From: Microcaldota archaeon
GTDB taxonomy: Archaea; Micrarchaeota; Micrarchaeia; Norongarragalinales; UBA10210
DNA: 9,758 nucleotides
Direction: 5' to 3'
Assembly: GCA_013331595.1 (NCBI GenBank)
Contig: DUGE01000073.1
Location: 1 to 9,758, forward strand
The notes beneath the pieces were generated by a model. That model did no database searches and had not been told where the DNA came from. It saw only the letters and a program-made list of their open reading frames with translations. The translations under genes were made by a program, and so were the position numbers. Position 1 is the stretch's first letter, and each line of letters starts with the position of its first letter. Shown here piece by piece: positions 5,798 through 9,758 of this stretch.

Positions 5798-7593
5798 ACG
5801 GGCCAACTTCCATACGCTATGAATTTCTCCTTATCCTGCCCCAGGCCGCTGCCAACTGCATAGGAATATTGCGGGAGCAATTCCCTTGCAGAGATGGCCA
5901 GTTTGGAGTATTCTATGCCGTTTTCTTCGGTCAATGGCGCCGATGCGGTCACGAGAAAAACGCTTCCGGGCTTTGAAGCGAAAGAAAATTCCTTTTCCTC
6001 AAAAGAACAGGATGCTTGGGAAGTGCGGACAACGGTCGACTGGTTGAATTGCGCCCCGTACAGCGCAAGGAGAGCTTGCGGGGGAAGCCGTTCGTTCTGG
6101 AATTCTGCAAAATTGCTGAGCTTGTTTTTGAAAGACTGCAAAGCATCCATCCTGGCCAGGCAAGAGCAATAGCCGCCCGAGCAGGAGCCGCTTCCGTCGA
6201 TTGAAACGTCGCCGTCGTAAATCGGGGCAATGGAATCTTCCTTCCAAGGCAACTGCACTGCTTCGGGCGTAAAGCCAAACGCGGCCTTGAAGGAATTCAG
6301 CCTATAGGCGAGGGGTGTTGTGCCGTAAATGCTTTCAAAAGAGCGCTCGTCCGATTCGGTTGCCACAAGCAATTGCGGCACAGTGCCAACGCAATCCAAA
6401 GTTGCTTGAAACTCGCTTGCTCCGAACCTCGGCACAGGAAGTTTTTTCCCGCACAGTGGAACGGAAACGGCAAAAGGCAGGTTGTTTACAATGAAAGCGG
6501 GCTTGCCAAGCGACTTTCCGCCGTTGCTCACAAAAGAAATTGATGAAGGGGATGCGCGCAAAAACTTCGCGTAATCGCTTTCGGCCTCAACCTTCAGGGA
6601 GAACGAAATTTTTTCATCCGGGGAAAGCGAGTGGGAAATTTCAAGGCTGCCTTGAAGGCTTGCAAAATCAAGCCTGTAGTCTTTAACGGTTTTCCTGAAA
6701 TCAAACAGCAATTCGACGTACTGGAGATTCTCATCCCTGGTTTCTTTCGGATATCCAGCTGCAAGATACGGGCTCAAATCCCCGCCAACTGCGAAAAGCA
6801 AACGCCCGCCACCGGCTTGGGTTGCATTGAAGAAAACCGGGATTTTAAAGAAAGCCACGGGGGTTGATTCGGTTACGGAGGCAAAAAAATCGCTTGTTTT
6901 CGGGATTGACATGAAATCAAGGCCCTTGATTTCATTGCGCAATTCCGCAGCCTTGTCCTGGACGTTTTTGTCGTTAAGGATTTTTTCTATCCTGTCCGCA
7001 ACCCCATCAACCTCATCAACGCGCAAGCTCAAAAGCCGTATTTCCCCGCCGGAAACCTGCTGCTCGAGAATCTGCCGCAGTTCATCAAGGTTCACGGCCG
7101 GGTCGGTTATCGCGAGAATCATTATCCCGACGTTTTGCGTTGCCGGCGTCTTATACTCGAATTGCGCGGAATCCCCTGGGTTTAAGGTGAGGTTTTTGAC
7201 GACGAACTTCACGCCCAAAAGCCGGTCTGCAAGCCACAGCCCGTCGCCCTCGTTGAACTCGCTCTCTGCAACAAGCACTGCCCTGAAAGAAACCGGCTGT
7301 TCGCCTTGGTTGGTGAAAAAATACTGTTCCGTCTTCCCTTTTTCGGTTATGACCGCATTGTGCTCCACTTTTATCGAACTTGAGCCCAGGTAAAGGTACC
7401 GCTCTGACCCTATGTACGAAACCGTTTGGAAGCCCGTTTCGCCAGGCGGAGTTGGGGAAACACTAGGTTGAACCAGGATCTTCGGATAATTGGCTGAGAA
7501 CAGGTATAGAGCCACGGCAATCAAGGCAAAAAACGCAAAGAATGGAATCAGGGGAAATTTTTTTCCTTCTGCCTGCGGGCTTTCCTCGTACAT
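5794..7593 (-). CDS. Membrane-anchored exported protein of unknown function
   Basis: A 599-aa protein I cannot assign to a family. A short charged N-terminus (MYEESPQAEGKK) precedes one hydrophobic segment at about residues 13-34 and then a Pro/Ser/Thr linker (VQPSVSPTPPGETG). This is the layout of a signal-anchored protein with its bulk outside the cell. The exterior part looks beta-rich, with Ig-like stretches near 70-140 (e.g. LTLNPGDSAQFEYKTPAT) and near 310-420. Six cysteines occur late, at 381, 401, 471, 476, 478 and 529, including a C-x4-C-x-C cluster, so disulfides or metal binding are possible. The stop codon shares the ATGA overlap with the next gene, implying translational coupling and probably joint function at the envelope. 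A TATA-like element at 7615-7622 is so close to the ATG that the transcript may be leaderless. Surface receptor, adhesin or scaffold are all possible. Confidence 0.85.
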   Translation of the reverse strand: MYEESPQAEGKKFPLIPFFAFFALIAVALYLFSANYPKILVQPSVSPTPPGETGFQTVSYIGSERYLYLGSSSIKVEHNAVITEKGKTEQYFFTNQGEQPVSFRAVLVAESEFNEGDGLWLADRLLGVKFVVKNLTLNPGDSAQFEYKTPATQNVGIMILAITDPAVNLDELRQILEQQVSGGEIRLLSLRVDEVDGVADRIEKILNDKNVQDKAAELRNEIKGLDFMSIPKTSDFFASVTESTPVAFFKIPVFFNATQAGGGRLLFAVGGDLSPYLAAGYPKETRDENLQYVELLFDFRKTVKDYRLDFASLQGSLEISHSLSPDEKISFSLKVEAESDYAKFLRASPSSISFVSNGGKSLGKPAFIVNNLPFAVSVPLCGKKLPVPRFGASEFQATLDCVGTVPQLLVATESDERSFESIYGTTPLAYRLNSFKAAFGFTPEAVQLPWKEDSIAPIYDGDVSIDGSGSCSGGYCSCLARMDALQSFKNKLSNFAEFQNERLPPQALLALYGAQFNQSTVVRTSQASCSFEEKEFSFASKPGSVFLVTASAPLTEENGIEYSKLAISARELLPQYSYAVGSGLGQDKEKFIAYGSWPV

Positions 7594-7614
7594 AGAAAAG
7601 TATAGCGGAAACTC

Positions 7615-7622
7615 ATTTAAAA
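7615..7622 (-). promoter_or_regulatory. Probable TATA box for the surface-protein operon
   Basis: Minus-strand TTTTAAAT, centred about 26 nt before the ATG at 7593. Transcription would start at or next to the start codon, giving a leaderless mRNA, which is common in archaea and fits the lack of a Shine-Dalgarno site there. The surrounding 10-mer CTTTTAAATG is identical to the one at 991-1000. Confidence 0.5.
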
Positions 7623-7662
7623 GGGGAAATATTCACCGAAGAGAAAGGCAACGCATGGGGGG

Positions 7663-7675
7663 ACTGCAAAGCAGT
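7663..7675. repeat. Short palindrome after secY
   Basis: ACTGC-AAA-GCAGT forms a 5-bp stem with a 3-nt loop, 8 nt past the secY stop, followed on the minus strand by six C residues. There is no T run behind it, so it is not a convincing terminator. On the plus strand it is preceded by GCAACGCAT, resembling GCGACGCAT ahead of the 872-888 hairpin. Confidence 0.35.
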
Positions 7676-7682
7676 TGAATCC

Positions 7683-9122
7683 CTACATTCTCACAATCGT
7701 CTTGAGCTGGGGATAGAGCTCGAACAGCTGTTGTTTAGCCAAATCTTCGTAAAAGCGGTAGAGAATTCCCACTGTAAGAAGAATTCCAGTTCCTGTTCCC
7801 AAAGCGCCAGTAATATCGGCAAACCAGGCGAGAATGCCCACGAACAAACTGCCGAGAATGGTAATAATTGGAATGTAACGCTCAAGGATTTTTTCGGTAA
7901 TGCGCGGGTCTTGCCTGAAGCCCGGGATCTGCAGGCCGGCCTTTTGCAACTGGCCTGAAACGTCCTTGGCGCTCATGCTGGTGCTTTCAATCCAGAACCA
8001 CCCGAAAATTACGCACAAAATCACCAGGACAAGGCCGTAGACGAAAATGTGCAGCAGCTCGCGCGGCTGCAGGATGTCCTGCAAGTAGGCCGGATAGCCT
8101 CCGGGATAGAGGAGGGGAGAACGCAAGGCCGTAACGTAATAGGCAATGCCGTCAATGGGCTGGTTGTTCTGGAAAGTGCCGAAAGGCCCGACTTTAATGT
8201 CCGGAGAGCCTGCAACTGGAACTGCACTGAAAGCGCCAAGCAACTGCATGTTGAGAAGAATTGCGCTGGCAAGAATCACGGGAATGTTCGAGACGTAAAG
8301 GAATTTAATGGGGTATTTCGCGCCCAAGCCACGCGCCCTGCCGTAGGCAAGGGGAAGCTCTATCTTCATTCCCTCGACGTAGACAACGGCTGCAAAAACC
8401 AGGGCAGTGAAGGCAATTGGAATCAGCGACCAGAAGGCGCTGACAACATCGCCGCCTGCCAAGTAATAAAGCGACTGGGGAACCAAGCCGCTCGGAATTC
8501 CAGTTCCTGACGAAGTGAAGTTGAACGCGCCGAGAAACACCGCCTGGGACACTCCCGCGGCAATGAAAAGCGAAATGCCCGAGCCTATGCCGTACTTCTG
8601 CACCACCTCGTCAAGGTAAAGCAGTATTATGGAACCGAAAGCCAATTGCAGGATTACTGCCAATTGCGTGAAAAACAAGCTGCCTAATAGTGGCGGAAGC
8701 TGGGAAACCGGGGAGCAGACCGGGGTGATGTAATTGGACAGCACGTAAATGCTTGCCTCAAAGAAAGCGAGCAAGATAGCAAGGAGCTTTTGGATTCCCT
8801 GGAATTTCCTCTTGCCTTCATTGCTCTGCAAGTCGAACGAAAACAATTTCGCGCCGACCGCAAGCTGGAGGAAAATGCTTGCAAGCACAATGGGGCCGAT
8901 TCCGGCAGTAATGAGCGAGCCGGTCCTGCTTCCCAAGAGAATGTCCAGGCGCTCGAACTGCTGTATGCGCGTCGGGTCGATGCCAATGGGATAAATGCTG
9001 CCGAGAATGAAGAAAAGGACGAGGACAACGAGAGTCCACACGAGCTTCTCCTTCAGGCCAGGAGCCCGTTCGGGCCTCCGCACTTCAGGAAGGATGGAAG
9101 TAATGGAATCTATGAAAGACAT
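7683..9122 (-). CDS. secY: Preprotein translocase subunit SecY
   Basis: SecY (Sec61 alpha) is the channel-forming subunit of the Sec translocon, working with SecE and SecG/Sec61 beta to export and insert proteins. The 479-aa product has about ten hydrophobic segments, the first at about residues 28-47, followed by the plug region. The N-terminus (LPEVRRPERAPGLKEKLVWT) is the archaeal type. The hallmark GLQIPGFRQDPR motif lies at about 396-407, followed by LERYIPIITILGS, and the C-terminal LYRFYEDLAKQQ matches archaeal SecY. The length is normal. It follows uL15, as in most archaeal spc-type clusters, but with a 130-nt gap containing T-tracts and TATA boxes, so it can probably be transcribed separately. 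No strong Shine-Dalgarno site precedes the ATG. The adjacent downstream genes encode exported proteins that would be SecY clients, though this is not evidence of a functional link. Confidence 0.97.
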   Translation of the reverse strand: MSFIDSITSILPEVRRPERAPGLKEKLVWTLVVLVLFFILGSIYPIGIDPTRIQQFERLDILLGSRTGSLITAGIGPIVLASIFLQLAVGAKLFSFDLQSNEGKRKFQGIQKLLAILLAFFEASIYVLSNYITPVCSPVSQLPPLLGSLFFTQLAVILQLAFGSIILLYLDEVVQKYGIGSGISLFIAAGVSQAVFLGAFNFTSSGTGIPSGLVPQSLYYLAGGDVVSAFWSLIPIAFTALVFAAVVYVEGMKIELPLAYGRARGLGAKYPIKFLYVSNIPVILASAILLNMQLLGAFSAVPVAGSPDIKVGPFGTFQNNQPIDGIAYYVTALRSPLLYPGGYPAYLQDILQPRELLHIFVYGLVLVILCVIFGWFWIESTSMSAKDVSGQLQKAGLQIPGFRQDPRITEKILERYIPIITILGSLFVGILAWFADITGALGTGTGILLTVGILYRFYEDLAKQQLFELYPQLKTIVRM

Positions 9123-9153
9123 GGGAAAACCATTCTACTTTTTCGTCGCATCC

Positions 9154-9159
9154 TTATAA
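9154..9159 (-). promoter_or_regulatory. Second TATA-like element upstream of secY
   Basis: Minus-strand TTATAA within CATTATAAGG, centred about 34 nt before the secY ATG. It would give a very short leader of under 10 nt. It may instead lie near the start site driven by the stronger box at 9180-9188. Confidence 0.3.
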
Positions 9160-9179
9160 TGCAATTCAACACTCGGCGG

Positions 9180-9188
9180 TTATATAAA
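9180..9188 (-). promoter_or_regulatory. TATA box upstream of secY
   Basis: Minus-strand TTTATATAA is close to the archaeal TATA consensus and is the best promoter match in the window. A start near 9158 would leave a leader of about 35 nt before the secY ATG. It lies directly downstream of the T tracts that follow uL15, consistent with a new transcription unit. Confidence 0.55.
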
Positions 9189-9207
9189 GCATTTGCGTTG
9201 CGTTTGG

Positions 9208-9234
9208 AAAAAAGAAAAACCGGAAAAAGAAAAA
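9208..9234 (-). terminator. T-rich terminator after uL15
   Basis: About 20 nt after the uL15 stop the minus strand has four T runs in close succession: T5 (9230-9234), T5 (9224-9228), T5 (9215-9219) and T6 (9208-9213). A GC-rich palindromic stretch (9238-9247) precedes them. Multiple T runs are the normal archaeal intrinsic termination signal. Read-through into secY remains possible. Confidence 0.6.
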
Positions 9235-9252
9235 CCCCGGGCGCCCGAAAGT

Positions 9253-9678
9253 TTACTCCGGCGCTTGAATCTTGCCGCCTGCGGCCTCGATTTTTTCCTT
9301 GGCCTTGGCTGAAAACGCCCTGGCCTTGACCGAAAGCTTTTGCGAAACGCTGCCGTTGGAAAGGATTTTCGCGTTCGGCAGGTTCACTTCGAAAAACCCG
9401 TCTTTCTGCTGGAATTTCCCGTTCAATAGGGCACGCTCAAGCTGCGCGAGAGTAATTTGCCTTGCATGCCCGCCGGTGTGGTAGAAGCCGTGCTCTCCGC
9501 GGGTGCGCTTGCTTATCTCGCCGCGCTTTATGGTCTGCAGCCACTTGTGCTTGTGATAGCCTGCCCGGCCTACGCCGCCTCGGTTGCCCTTGCCCCTGCG
9601 GTTCTTGGCGTTGCCTCCGCCGAAAAAGCGGTTGCCAGCGTACTTGCGTTTCTTGTTGCTTTTTACCCTACGAGCCAT
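9253..9678 (-). CDS. rpl15: Ribosomal protein uL15
   Basis: Large-subunit ribosomal protein uL15 (bacterial L15, eukaryotic L27a/L28 relative). The 141-aa product has the archaeal form: a very basic Gly-rich N-terminus (MARRVKSNKKRKYAGNRFF, then RRGKGNRGGVGRAGYHKHKW) that threads into rRNA, a central GFYHTGGHARQITLAQLE part, and a C-terminal globular end (LSVKARAFSAKAKEKIEAAGGKIQ) typical of the family. A GGTG Shine-Dalgarno element at 9687-9690, 8 nt upstream, supports the ATG at 9678. The preceding gene ends only 3 nt before it, indicating an operon. The order uL15-secY matches the archaeal spc-like cluster. Confidence 0.96.
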   Translation of the reverse strand: MARRVKSNKKRKYAGNRFFGGGNAKNRRGKGNRGGVGRAGYHKHKWLQTIKRGEISKRTRGEHGFYHTGGHARQITLAQLERALLNGKFQQKDGFFEVNLPNAKILSNGSVSQKLSVKARAFSAKAKEKIEAAGGKIQAPE

Positions 9679-9681
9679 AGT

Positions 9682-9758
9682 TCAAACACCAGATTCCGCT
9701 TTCAACCAGTCCATTAAATTTTTCTTTGATGAGCCTTCGTTGCAGAAGCGTTTTCGCT
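9682..9758 (-). CDS. C-terminal fragment, probably ribosomal protein uL30
   Basis: In the frame whose TGA lies 3 nt before the uL15 ATG, 24 residues are readable (RKRFCNEGSSKKNLMDWLKAESGV). The basic, Gly/Ser-containing stretch followed by a short helix is compatible with the end of archaeal uL30, which normally lies directly upstream of uL15. The fragment is too short to prove identity. The overlapping frame also stays open to a TAG inside uL15, so the frame choice rests on the operon-like spacing. The uL15 ribosome binding site lies within its last codons. Confidence 0.4.
   Translation of the reverse strand, partial: RKRFCNEGSSKKNLMDWLKAESGV

Noticed and set aside
5798..5806. TTG start of the HD protein at 5806
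   Set aside because: The ATG three codons later begins a standard signal peptide (MKKIFLLV) and forms the ATGA overlap with the upstream stop.
6827..7393. Plus-strand 188-codon open frame
   Set aside because: Antisense to the 599-aa gene, with Ser/Arg-rich composition typical of a reverse-strand shadow.

Overview
The window looks like chromosomal DNA of an archaeon. Every supportable gene is on the minus strand, so transcription runs from high to low coordinates. The archaeal assignment rests on an archaeal-type uL15, an archaeal/eukaryotic-type SecY, an eL30 (L30e) followed by a short two-KH NusA, GGTG/GTGA Shine-Dalgarno sites, AT-rich TATA boxes and T-run terminators. The large lineage-specific surface proteins would fit a DPANN-type or other little-studied archaeon, but I cannot fix the lineage from this sequence alone.

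Layout in transcription order. (1) 9758-9253: a probable uL30 C-terminus cut by the window edge, then uL15; this is the end of the spc-like ribosomal operon. (2) 9252-9123: a gap with T-tract termination signals and one or two TATA boxes for secY. (3) 9122-7683: secY, the translocon channel subunit. (4) 7593-1023: three genes I do not recognise as known families. They are a single-pass membrane-anchored exported protein (599 aa), a very large exported/membrane protein with an HD phosphohydrolase domain (1359 aa), and a small basic protein (226 aa). The first two overlap by the 4-nt ATGA arrangement and are probably translationally coupled. (5) 1022-732: about 290 nt without a gene, holding a TATA box, several hairpins (one closed by a GAAA tetraloop) and T tracts; it looks like a long structured leader. 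(6) 731-1: rpl30e and nusA, the start of the conserved archaeal L30e-nusA-S12-S7 block, truncated at the window start.

The ribosomal and secretion genes are housekeeping. The middle block is the accessory part. It couples a Cys-containing surface protein to a second exported protein that carries an intact set of HD metal-ligand residues, so an envelope sensor or signalling role is a reasonable hypothesis. The other main point of interest is the structured region ahead of rpl30e-nusA, which could be a regulatory leader for ribosomal protein and transcription factor synthesis. No rRNA, tRNA, CRISPR array, transposase or phage gene was seen.
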